Source of the DNA: Xylaria sp. FL1777
Taxonomy: Eukaryota > Ascomycota > Sordariomycetes > Xylariales > Xylariaceae
Assembly: GCA_022578965.1 (NCBI GenBank)
Contig: MU400506.1
Span: 434,001 to 498,000, forward strand
Length of the DNA: 64,000 nucleotides
Direction: 5' to 3'
Under the pieces are notes generated by a model. That model made no database searches. It had not been told where the DNA came from and saw nothing but the letters and a program-made list of their open reading frames with translations. How positions within the stretch are numbered: the stretch's first letter is position 1; the number at the start of each line of letters is the position of its first letter. The position numbers were made by a program, and so were the translations under genes. This document shows, in pieces, positions 24,058-34,151 of this stretch.

Positions 24058-24857
24058 TGAAGAGAAGAGATAGGGCCCGAAAAGAACCTCAAAACAAGGA
24101 CGATAGCACGGACATCTCTCTAGCTACGCCGTGAAAGTGAAGTACAAGGAAGTCTGTATAACATATGTTGTAAGACTGATTTTAACTGTAACTATGTATC
24201 AAATGAGCCAAAAGCGAACAACCATATAGCGCTATTAGGAATCGAACCTAACTCGCTATATGTCCCGCCTAGTCATAGCTCCCTCACTGTATCATTGTGT
24301 ACCAAAAATGGAACTATTAGCTAATCGGCGGCATTGCATGGGAAGGGTATTGATGCGATAGCGTTTTAGGGATAAGCAACCTGGAGTCCATTGCAGCGGG
24401 CTAAAATAGACTGATCTTCACTCTGGAAATTGCCTTTTGTAGGGTTTTTATTCTATGATGCTTGGGCTTGTGGTTCGAAATTTTGTCACTGCATAGCGAG
24501 GCAAGAGTTTCTGTTGTTGGTGGTGAGGGATGAATAGAGAAAAAAAAGTGTTTTCCGGGGGTGATGTCCGGAGTATCAGGCCGTTGGGCTCCTAAATAGG
24601 AGATCGGCTTTGTCGGTTGAGTATGGTGCGATTAGAACAGTTGCTAGCTACCAGAATGTCATGGTCCGGAAACTAAGAAGTTGGAAAACCATTTGTTAAT
24701 TGAAGATGAACTCACTAGAAGGTCGTCTATAGACACTGTCCTAGGACAGCGGGCATGCTCGTGGACGCTGTCCACGAAAAGGTATACGTTACGCCAGTGA
24801 ATGTCCGCTCCAACCTGGACATGGTCTCCGGTGCCAAACGACTCCTCGATGTGAGGG
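24058..24857. other. Intergenic stretch with tRNA-arm-like hairpin
   Basis: The 3' flanks of AIM41 (plus) and the 24858 hypothetical gene (minus) meet here. The only structure noted is the hairpin at 24223-24262. No open frame is convincing. Confidence 0.55.
24223..24262 (-). repeat. Two-tier hairpin resembling a tRNA acceptor/T-arm minihelix
   Basis: CATATAGCG (24223-24231) and CGCTATATG (24254-24262) form a perfect 9-bp stem. Inside it, TTAGG (24235-24239) pairs with CCTAA (24247-24251). On the minus strand the inner loop reads TTCGATT, the sequence of a tRNA T-loop. No D-arm or anticodon arm with matching stems is present, so it is not called as a tRNA gene. Confidence 0.6.
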
Positions 24858-25370
24858 TTAAAATATCCGACGTGTGCCAGTTTCCAGTGGTTGCTCGGTC
24901 CGCGGGTTCCGTTTTCCCGCGGCAGGCAACATTCGGCTCTCTGGCAAAGGAGTCCTCACCGCGGGCATCTTAGGGAGCCGCATGCCATCAGGCCTTGGGT
25001 TTGCCTTTTTTATCCTGGTGTCTATATAGGACAGGATGCCATCTAGCTCCGCGGCAGGGATCTGGCCAACGAAGTCCAATGTTGCACCCAGCGACACTGT
25101 GTGTTGCAGGGTGACCATTCCTGCTGTCGAGTGGACGAGGTCGCGGGAAGTCCAGCTATCGCCGTCTTCACCCGGGCGACGTTGTGGTAGTCGTGGGGTG
25201 ATGTCAATGACATCGTCATCAGACGTGTCGAATGGATCTTTCGTCGCATTGTCGTTGTCCTGGAGCTCTTGCAGTCTCGAGCGTCTCGCATGTCGTCTGG
25301 TGGGCGTTGCGATTTCTTCAAAATAGCGATACCAATACTCCGGCACCTGTGCGACGTTTCTCACCGACAT
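24858..25370 (-). CDS. Hypothetical protein, 170 aa
   Basis: Single open frame with no family recognised. The N-terminus (MSVRNVAQVPEYWYRYFEEI) is followed by a basic stretch (RRHARRSR), an acidic patch containing DTSDDDVIDI, a short helical-looking region (AAELDGILSYIDTRIKKA) and a Pro/Arg-rich tail. There is no signal peptide or membrane segment. The sequence is not low-complexity, which favours a real gene. The start is uncertain: a minimal ATG-TAA upstream frame sits 4 bp before it, and the first codons contain a possible splice donor (GGTGAGAA). It could be one exon of a longer gene. Confidence 0.45.
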   Translation of the reverse strand: MSVRNVAQVPEYWYRYFEEIATPTRRHARRSRLQELQDNDNATKDPFDTSDDDVIDITPRLPQRRPGEDGDSWTSRDLVHSTAGMVTLQHTVSLGATLDFVGQIPAAELDGILSYIDTRIKKANPRPDGMRLPKMPAVRTPLPESRMLPAAGKRNPRTEQPLETGTRRIF

Positions 25371-25790
25371 TACATCTCACTCCAAGGTAAAAAACAAAAG
25401 TTAAATGGGGCAAAGCTAGAGTAAGTATACTCATTAACTCCTAATCGTTGTCGTTCGCTTTAGTAGAGGAAACTATGTAGTTAATTTTATCAAGAATGCG
25501 TAGCTTTATATCATCCTTACAAATAACAAGAATTCATATAATATGCGTGCTTTTATGTCTACGGTGAAATTACAGGGGACACAGAACTGAGGTGGGAAAA
25601 ACATTATCATACTTCTATCAAGTTTTGATATAATCATAATCGCGGTATAGTAACATTTCTAGCTTGACATAACTTGTCTCATCTTCGCACAACTCGTATA
25701 CATGTCGATACATTCAGCTTTGCAACACTTCACCTGCTTACAAAACCGAAATATCGAGCCTTTCAACAACCGGGTCAACCATTTTCTGTC
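25371..25790. other. Intergenic stretch, AT-rich
   Basis: 420 bp between the 3' end of the GCP2 gene and the start of the 24858 gene, both on the minus strand. It would hold the latter's promoter. Nothing else was seen. Confidence 0.6.
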
Positions 25791-28647
25791 TCAGGAGGCG
25801 CCATCCTCCTCGTTGCGTAATCCAGCATATTCGGTTCCCTGGTTCGCCGTGGCTAATCTAGCACATAAACTGAGCAGCACTACGGTCTCCGTTGCTGCAT
25901 AATGGTTCAGAGCATCTAGCAGGATCTGCAAATGTCGGCTGAAGTTGGTCTCCCACTTTTTGATGATCTCAAACAAGTTGCTAATGCGGCCTGCCTCATC
26001 TTGAACTTGGCTACTTAACACGCTATCACTAGATGATCTCTGAGGTTTTGCGGCCTGGAACCGTGTCCACTGCTTATTCGACATATTCGGCGGTTTAATG
26101 TGGCCAACAAGATCCGGATCAGCCTTCTCTAATTCCCGAGACAGCCAATTGGTGTAGGCCGCGAACATGGTGCAGGTTTGCATTAATTTTGAGTGGATCT
26201 GGAGATGATTAGCGTATAGATAATAGATATGAGGTTTACTAAGAAATATACCTTTATCAACTTGCCGTTTGTTAGCATGCAGCCCTTAAGGCAAGTGTCC
26301 AAGAAATCCACGTGATCTTGCATGAGTTCGTCTACTGTCCGGTCTGGCTTTCCGGAACCATCTGAGCTGCCATCTTTAGGTTTCAACCTCGACATAAGAG
26401 AGTGCCAATTCGGCTCAATGACTTCTAGGGTGCAGAAGTAGAGTACTTGTTGCACGAACACAACCATTCGTGCTCTCAATGTCCACACTCGCCTTTTCCA
26501 AATCTCCAGTTTTCTAACCGAAGACTTGTGACTCCACACAATACCGGTGTTGTGAATTTGCCAAGCTGTAGATAATTGGGATTCGAGGTATTTCAATGAT
26601 AGAAGATAGCGAAAAAGCGCTTGGTATCGCCAGACAGTCTTCCGACTTATGACGAGAGACACAGGAAACGGCACCTGGTAGTCTAATTGGAATGACGTAA
26701 ACCCAACCGCGTTTTTATCATTCTCAACAGGTTGATTGGAGGGCTGTAATGACTCTCCTGGCTCAATTCCTGTAATGTTAACAACCCTCTGTAGCATTTT
26801 TATGAGACTGACTTCATTCATTTCAACATGGACGTTTTCTTTGAATGGATCTAGATAGACTATACTCCCCGGTTGGTGAAGAACAAGATCGAGAAGCGAC
26901 TGCAGCTTGACGGTGTTGACGGACTTCAGCGGCTTGCGCAACTCTGACGCACTCAACTCCATAAAGTAGGTGAAGTAATCGGATGGGTCCAGAAAGAAAT
27001 AGTGTTTCAATGATCGTAACCTCGCTGGAAGTGCATGTGTAGTTAATAGGAGCTCCATAAGCGACTCGTTTGCATAGGCATAAGCATTATTGACGTTGTC
27101 GAGAAACCGAGGGTCGTCAAATGAGGTGGGTGCGTCTCGGGTCACCTTGCTGATGTCTACTCCGCCACACTCTCGCACGACGTTAAGATATTTGCCAGCA
27201 AGCAGGACCTTATCTTTGAGGCCCTCAAGTTGAGGCGGAATATTATGTTTTTGTATCATGTATCTCCTGTCCCAATAATCGTCCGTGTAATCCTCATCTA
27301 GCATGTCGCGTCGTATGCTCTTCTGCTCTTTAACCAGAAACTCGGAATGTGGATCTTTGATCTCACCATGATGGAGCCATTCATTAAGCATAGCCATGTA
27401 AGGCCGACTTGCATCTCGCAGGAGAGAAGTAAGCAACGACCTGGCAGCTGGATCTCCAGACATGGATTCCAGCCTTTTTGTTATCAGGTCGATGACTACA
27501 CCACCCTTGCAGACCTTTTTCCCAGTCATGTTGCCCGGCACAAGATCACCGCCTCGCTTAAGGTTTTCTATGATATTGTCGTAATCTTCAGCATCCGATG
27601 CTTCTTCTTCACTCTCGTCATCCAAGAGTGCGTTTTTCTTAAGGAGATCCGAGGCCAGGGCATAGAGTTGAGACATCATCTGACTGGTGGAAAGTGTGTG
27701 AACATGAAGAAGATGTAAAGTAAAGGTTTCATTTGTCAGAAATTGAGTTTCGAGTTGAGCGACCATGACCAAATAATCATTCAAAAACTTCCTTATTGCG
27801 GCACAAAGGGCATGGATAACGATGCCAAATTCTTGCCGACTTTGTACATTGACAAACATCTCAAGAGCGGAGTAATGAGTAGCCATTTGAAGCATGGATA
27901 AAGTTAGATCCTGTAGACTCGGATCAAGGCCCGGCAAGATCTTGAAAGTCGGCCCCTGTAGTCGATCTCTTTCATCGCTAGGGTTATATCCGTAGGAGTA
28001 GCGAATATATTGCCCCTCATACCCCATGAACACAAAGAGCAAATCCTCTATCATAGCCGCCTCCTGCACCTCCAAAGACAACTCGTAAAGAGGCTGGGGC
28101 TGTAGGGATAATGGCGCCTCCGAGGCCAAGGGTGATGTTGATATACGAATCGCAAGGGGCGCCGTGGTGTGTGGTACGAGAGTTGCTAAAGGGTCCCAAG
28201 CTACCGAACACGCATAGAGTTAGCTAGACCCTCTAGACAGAGCAAGATGTGGCCGGCCTCACTTGGCAAAGGGTCCGACTTCGTCTCCTTGAGCTTCGCC
28301 TCCGGCTGTCGCGGCCTAGGAGCCTCCTTCGGTTTCCCTCTCTCCCTCTCCGGCTGGGCTGTCTCCTTAGAGCGCCTTTCAGGACTCCTTATCCGCGTAA
28401 CGAGCTTTTCTCTAGTCGTCACGGTCAATCGCTCCGTCCTCCTCTCGTCCACTATTCGACTGCTTGGTCGAGGGTTTCCCGAGGCCGATCTCTTGTGAGC
28501 CGGATTGGTAAATCCCGCCTGGGGTGAACGACCGCTTCGTGAATCGGTTGATGGCTGCGCTGTACCGGCGCGCGGTCTCTGGTTGCCATTACTATCGGTG
28601 GCGCTATTGGTGCGCCGGTCCGCATAGTTGGAGAGTCTCGAAGACAT
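25791..28647 (-). CDS. SPC97: Gamma-tubulin complex component 2 (Spc97/GCP2)
   Basis: Complement of 28263-28647, 26252-28200 and 25791-26198; 913 aa. Introns are 62 bp (donor GTGAGG, branch GCTAAC) and 53 bp. The first intron is inferred because the open frames on either side do not connect directly; splicing at GCCAA|GTGAGG restores the frame. Residues 1-130 are disordered and Arg/Ser/Pro-rich. The Spc97/Spc98 core starts with DLLFVFMGYEGQYI and LDPSLQDLTLSML. The GCP2 signature FLVKEQKSIRRDML, then DYTDDYWDRRYMI, then LLAGKYLNVVRECGG, separates it from GCP3. GCP2 and GCP3 form the gamma-tubulin small complex that nucleates microtubules at spindle pole bodies. It is transcribed divergently from the proteasome alpha5 gene. 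Confidence 0.93.
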
Positions 28648-29329
28648 GATGGCAACGGCAAAGCCCTGGCGACATTTGAATTCCCGTGTTTCGAAACGTC
28701 ATGAGTAGTTATGACATAAATTGGTGAGAATCAGGTCGGGGCGACAGGCGATAACGCGAACATTGAACATTGATAGGTTAGCACAATAACGCGTCGCATG
28801 TTGAGATTAAGAGCTACTTGGTACCTGCCTGACCTTAGATCTAGGCAATTTATGTAATTTATCTGTCGCGTCTGCTCATGGCAGGTACATGCAGGGTATG
28901 TCAGGAGGGGCCACCTATAGGTACATCATAGCTACCCTAAGCTTGGACCACAAATACTTACTATGCATCGCAATAGTGCCTACTTACTTCAGGTACCTTG
29001 GGTAGGTGGGTTAAAGTACCTCCAAATACACCATGCAAGGGTAGTTAGCCCGCTGTAACCAAAAAGCCCAGGGCAGCGTCAGATGGGGCTACAAACAGGT
29101 TGAGCTTCGTAAACGTCGTCGCAGCCTTGAGCTTCGTACTGCCAGCTCCCATATACCTACTACATACAGGCCATCCGGTCCTCATACCAACACCACAAAA
29201 CGATCTAGCTTTCCTCCCTTCACCTCAACACTCCCTCGTCTACTAAGCAGATCCCATTTCTCGAATTAAACCCTGTTCATCAAGTAGACAGCTCCTCTTA
29301 CCGCCAATACCCCCCCATATACCGTCAAG
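28648..29329. promoter_or_regulatory. Shared divergent promoter region, GCP2 and alpha5
   Basis: This 682-bp interval separates the starts of two divergent housekeeping genes and must hold both promoters. It contains TACCTA-type microrepeats (28975-29010) and a CT-rich stretch before 29330. No specific site can be assigned by eye. Confidence 0.55.
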
Positions 29330-30322
29330 ATGTTTATGGCAAGATCTGAATACGGTAAGCAACTCTACTTCCTTGTCCAACCTGGGTATCATGCTGCGAG
29401 CTTTTGACCCTCGAAATTCCTAACGCGGCTTCGATAGATCGTGGTATCAAGTATGTGCGAGCTTAACTCTCCCGGCACGGCACCGCCAACTGCCAATCGA
29501 CTCCCTCACTCCCTAGCTAACCATCCCACTTGTACCGCAGTACCTTCTCCCCTGAAGGTCGTTTGTTCCAGGTCGAATATTCCCTCGAGGCAATCAAGCT
29601 CGGATCAACAGCTATTGGCGTGGCGACATCGGAGGGCGTGGTGCTGGGGGTAGAGAAGAGGGTGACGTCGACGCTCCTCGAGACCTCGTCCGTCGAGAAG
29701 ATTGTCGAGATCGACCGACACATCGGGTGCGCCATGTCGGGGCTACAGGCGGACGCGCGCAGCATGGTCGAGCATGCCCGCGTGGAGTGCCAGTCGCACG
29801 CCTTCAACTACAACGAAAACCTGCGTGTCGAAAGCTGCACCCAGGCCATCTGCGACCTGGCCTTACGCTTCGGCGAGAGTGCCGATGGCGAGGAGAGCAT
29901 CATGAGCCGCCCGTTCGGTGTCGCTCTGCTCATCGCTGGCTACGACGAGGACGGCCCCCAGCTCTACCACGCCGAGCCAAGTGGCACCTTCTACCGTTAC
30001 GATGCTAAGGCTATTGGGTCAGGAAGTGAGGGTGCCCAGGCCGAGCTCCAGAACGAGTACCATAAGGCAAGTCCTCCAATATGAACCCTTGAGCTCGTAT
30101 AACTATTCTATTTGACATGTGAATTAATCAACTTATAATTATAAACAGTCCCTTACGATTGCAGACGCCGAGATGCTCGTCCTGAAGACCCTCAAGCAAG
30201 TAATGGAGGAAAAGCTAGATGCCAAAAACGTGCAACTAGCAAGCGTTACCAAAGAAAAGGGGTTCAGAATATACACCGACGAGGAGATGGCTGCAGTCGT
30301 CGAGCGGCTACCAGCAAATTAA
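29330..30322 (+). CDS. PUP2: 20S proteasome subunit alpha5
   Basis: Exons 29330-29354, 29438-29450, 29541-30066 and 30149-30322; 245 aa. Exon 2 is a 13-nt microexon. The third intron begins AAG|GCAAGT, a GC-AG intron: a GT donor 4 nt downstream would break the frame before [10 protein letters not shown]. The N-terminus [20 protein letters not shown] carries the alpha-subunit signature, followed by [40 protein letters not shown] and [13 protein letters not shown] identify alpha5. Alpha subunits are non-catalytic and form the gated outer ring of the 20S core, binding regulatory particles. The length matches the family. Confidence 0.95.
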
Positions 30323-30848
30323 AGAGTTAGAGAGCTATAGAACTGCAATCCTAGGGTCTTCTGAGGTTAGGGGAACACTCCAGGTCAATAGACAAGGGGC
30401 AAACACATGAGTTTCTTGCTTGCTTGTTTGTGAAAATGCAAAATCAACATGGCAGCAATCATAGAATCATCGGATGATCAGCATTTACGGCTCATGTATC
30501 ATTAGTGTACCACGCAGTCAAATCTGCAGTCTGATGTTTTTGTTTTTTTTGAGGGACATGGTAAAAAACCACACCTTCTTCGCCCCTTAGGCCAAAATGC
30601 CGAATATTCCCCTGATTAAGACCAAAAATTTACCCAGCATCCAACCTTGCCTGCCTGACCCGTAGCCCAAAGAGAAAGAAAAGAAAGAAGGAAAGAAGGA
30701 AAATAGGAAAGAAATCATACCCTGAATAAGTGAATAAGAGAGCCTCCTTTCCCAGCTTGAAGAGCGAGCAATCCTGAAGAGATTTTACGACATGCCGGTC
30801 CCATCCATCCATTCATTCCTTCCTTCCTTCCTTCCTTCACTCCTTCCT
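30323..30848. other. Convergent intergenic stretch with microsatellites
   Basis: The 3' flanks of the alpha5 gene (plus) and the Zn2Cys6 gene (minus) meet here. A purine-rich run (30668-30716) and a CATC/CTTC microsatellite (30801-30850) occupy the part next to the Zn2Cys6 stop codon. Confidence 0.6.
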
Positions 30849-30850
30849 TT
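30801..30850 (+). repeat. CATC/ATTC/CTTC tetranucleotide microsatellite
   Basis: Compound repeat of CATC, ATTC and then about seven CTTC units. It runs up to the stop codon (30849-30851) of the minus-strand regulator gene. Confidence 0.8.
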
Positions 30851-33800
30851 ATTTCTCTCGATCTCCCGAATCCAGATCCAATTTTTCGAGGTCCTGTTCC
30901 ACGCTAAGCAAGCCCATAGCATAGAAGGCCTTCTCGCCCTTGGCGAGCACGATCTTCCTGTTGTCGGTGGCCATGCCGTCCCCGCCGGCGCCCCCGGACG
31001 CCGCCTCGTCCTCCTCGAGGATGCGCCGGTCGAGCCGCCGCGGGTTGCCCCAGACCCAGGACATGCCCGGCGGGGCGAGGTCGGGCTTGGGGCGCGGCGG
31101 CTGCCGCCGCTCCTTGGCCTTGTTGTGGCGGTCCCGCACCTCCTTGGCGTCCTCCCCGTCCTGGGGGTCGGGCGCCGCCTTGTACGGCGGTCCCCGCCCC
31201 AGCTGCGCCGCCTTCGACCACGCCGACTCGCACCCGTCGGCGATCTGGTGCGCCGACTGCCACCCCGTCAGGCGGGCGATGTCGCGCAGGCGCCGGACGA
31301 GCCAGTGTCGCTGTGCCTCGTCTTGGAGCTGTAGAAAACAGAAGAATTGTGATTAGCGAAAAAGAAGAATAATAGCATGCCCCAATATCTCACAACCCGT
31401 GATATAATGGCGAGCGGCGTCCTTGCTATAGGAGAATAGAAAAGAGGGAGTGGGCGGGAAAATTCTTGTCAACTTACTTGTACGCCGGCCACGAAAAGTG
31501 GAAATGCCGATTCTATCAATGCGCCGCCCATCAAGGTACTGACGACCTTGAGGTCTGCGATGTTTTCCTCCAGGCCCGCGGCGATGCGGCCGAGCTTGAG
31601 TGCCCATGGCATGGTGGTGCTGGCAGACATGCCGGCGGCCAGCATGGCGACGGGCGGCATCTTGGGGTGGGCTCTGTGGAGGACGATGAGGCCCATGTAA
31701 TAGTTCATCCAGATGCCGGCAATCGAATACGTGCGGTAGTGGGTGGCAGGGCCGTACGGCGTCGGCTGGGTCGGGTAGATGTCGGCCCCCAGGGGCTCGA
31801 AGTCGGGGCCGAAGTGCTTCTTGATCTCGTCAAAGGCCAGGAGGATCTGCTCCCATTCCCGGAGCGCCTCGACGGTCCTAGTGTCGAGGTCGCTGTCGGT
31901 GCGGTACTGGGGAGTGGCGCTCGGCGGCGAAGACGAGTCCTCCCGCGGAGGACTGAAACCCATGGGCGGTGTCACTTTGTCCGAAGCTGGCATCATGCCC
32001 GAAAACATGCCGGGGGGCGGCCGTGGGCCACCCGGCCCGCTTCGTGACAGCGCCTCTCTCTTTCGCGCAAGATCACGAGATACAAAATTAGCTAGGCGGC
32101 CTAGAAGGAGAATTAAATAATCGTAACTCCCGTATCTAAATCTTGTCAGTCCTGCGTAGATCACAGTTCCCCACATCTTTTTGGAGACTCACATAGCGTC
32201 GAGCCTCCCGATCGGAGACCTCGGCGGACACTGCATCCAAGAATGGTATTGCAGACTAACTTTGTTAGCATCGGTAACCCAAATGAAACGGATCAAGTAC
32301 TCACAATGGACGGGTCCCACCCAGGATACTTTGGTAGACGTCCATCTTGCAATACCACCAGAAGAGGTCACTGAGCTGCGCATACCTCTGCATGTCCTTA
32401 TTTGTGTAGAAATATTTCGGCCGTGGGTGCGAACTCAGCTCTTCAGGCAGCATGCCGAGATCGTCGCAAGAAACTTCATGGCCCATGATGGTGCTTAATA
32501 ATGACACATCCACCAGGTCCCAGTCCTTGTACAGGAAACCAGGGTCCTCTATCGAAGGATAATCCCCAATGATTCCAAAATGAGCCTGCTCCATTTCAGC
32601 CTGTCGTTTCTGCATCTTGATCGCCATGATAGCCCTAGTCATCTCGGAAAACGGAATCTCTTTAATAATCCAACGAGCTCCCAGCAGGTGGCTGCACCAT
32701 TTGTCGTGATCGGAATTCCAGACTTCGTAGAACGCGAGAATTAAAGTCGCCGCCAAATTAGCTGTCTGGGTACGTCTCGCAGGACGCATCACATTTTTAG
32801 CAATTCGTCTCAGGGCTAGATGGTAATGTTTAAGGGATGCTGTTGGCGGGACTTTCTGAAGTTTAGCGATCTGTAAGCTACCAAGAGCAAGCATAGCCTG
32901 CAACAGCGCTGGATGACTGAATGACATGACTGGGAACGCATCTATAATGGATTAGTGTGACGATTGACGGGCAAGTATTGCTCCACGCTTACAGGTCCAT
33001 CCATGCTGCTTTGATATATCCCCCTGAAAGATATTGGAAGAGTCAAGTGGGTGTCTATCGTATATTGACATACTAGGCCCTGTGACATTGACAAAATGCC
33101 AGAAGACCGCTGCTATATGCTTGTCGGTGAGAGGTGAATTAGCCGGTGAAGGGTCGTATGTGGCAAGTACAGTTTCCGCTCCAATAGTTGAGAATGTTCT
33201 CGTATGGGTGCCAAGCATATTATACTGATGATCAAGTCTCTGTGAGATGACAACTCCCGGTTCATCGAGACCGTTTTGCGCTGATAGGAATTCGTCATCT
33301 GACTCGCCCATGGATGCATCGTCATCGTACAAGTCATATTCCCAGTCTTCGGTTTGCTCTTCGGGTACCCGACGGGTCGGTTCGGCTTCTACAAAAGTTC
33401 CACTACCAGCGGGTTGTCTATGAGGATGTGATGGTTTTGTAGTCTGCCCCTTGGAATTCCTATCTGGGGTGGCTTGAGGTGGAAATTGACTGCTACCTCC
33501 AGACGCCCCCCGCCCGCCATGTCCTTGAGAGAAGGCATCAATGGTTGTAGGAGGGAAGAATGTATATTTCGACGGCTGTGGTTGTGATAGAAATTGATTC
33601 GGGGCCAAGTTTACAGGCGGCTGTGGTGGGACAGGGCCGGCTTGACCGGGATAAAAATGGCTGAATTGGTGCGTAACGAGCTGGTGATAACCAACGGTTG
33701 GCGGCTTCGGAGCAATAATCTGAAGCGATTGAGACGAAGACCTTTGTTGAGCAGCTGATAACTGCTGTTCCCTTACCAAAGCCTGAGGGGAGGGAGTTGG

Positions 33801-34151
33801 GTATTGTATCGGCCCGTAAGGAGCTCCAGCAAATGCACCAAGAGGGTCTTTAAAAATGACTCGTTGATTGTAGCCTTCACATTGCCGCTTGGATTTCAAG
33901 CAGTTATTGCACGTTGGCTTTCCCTCGTCGCACTTGATGCGCCGCTTCCTACAGGCTTGGGAATTCTCAGCACAAGTTGGGATTCTTGGTTAGTAAGGAC
34001 ATTGCAACATACTAAGGCAACCGGTCTTTGTTCGTTTTCGCACGGGTCCCCTCTTTTGCGAAGGATCCTCGTCATCATTGCCATCTGGCGAGGACGGCCG
34101 CTGCTGAGATTTGGCGGATGAACCGTTTGACACCAAGCCTGAGGACTCCAT
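30849..34151 (-). CDS. Zn2Cys6 fungal transcription factor
   Basis: Complement of 34013-34151, 32993-33955, 32305-32941, 32193-32255, 31478-32135 and 30849-31328; 979 aa. All five introns are GT-AG and in phase. The zinc binuclear cluster is at residues 45-72 (C45, C48, C55, C62, C65, C72), with core TCRKRRIKCDEGKPTCNNC preceded by basic KRTKTG. Intron 1 falls inside it, between C45 and C48. Then come a Pro/Gln-rich disordered region, an acidic stretch (YDLYDDDASMGESDDE), and a helical middle domain starting near SHPALLQAMLALGSLQIAK, of the fungal-specific regulatory type (Fungal_trans_2-like). The C-terminus ends in a charged, probably disordered tail. It should bind DNA at CGG-containing sites; the target genes are unknown. 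No biosynthetic cluster lies next to it. Confidence 0.9.

Noticed and set aside
24180..24300. tRNA gene on the minus strand
   Set aside because: Only the T-arm and a stem fit. No D-arm, anticodon arm or matching 7-bp acceptor stem at the right distance.
30904..31356. Alternative long frames on both strands over the last exon of the Zn2Cys6 gene
   Set aside because: They are GC-rich shadows of exon 6; splicing with the upstream exons fixes the true frame.
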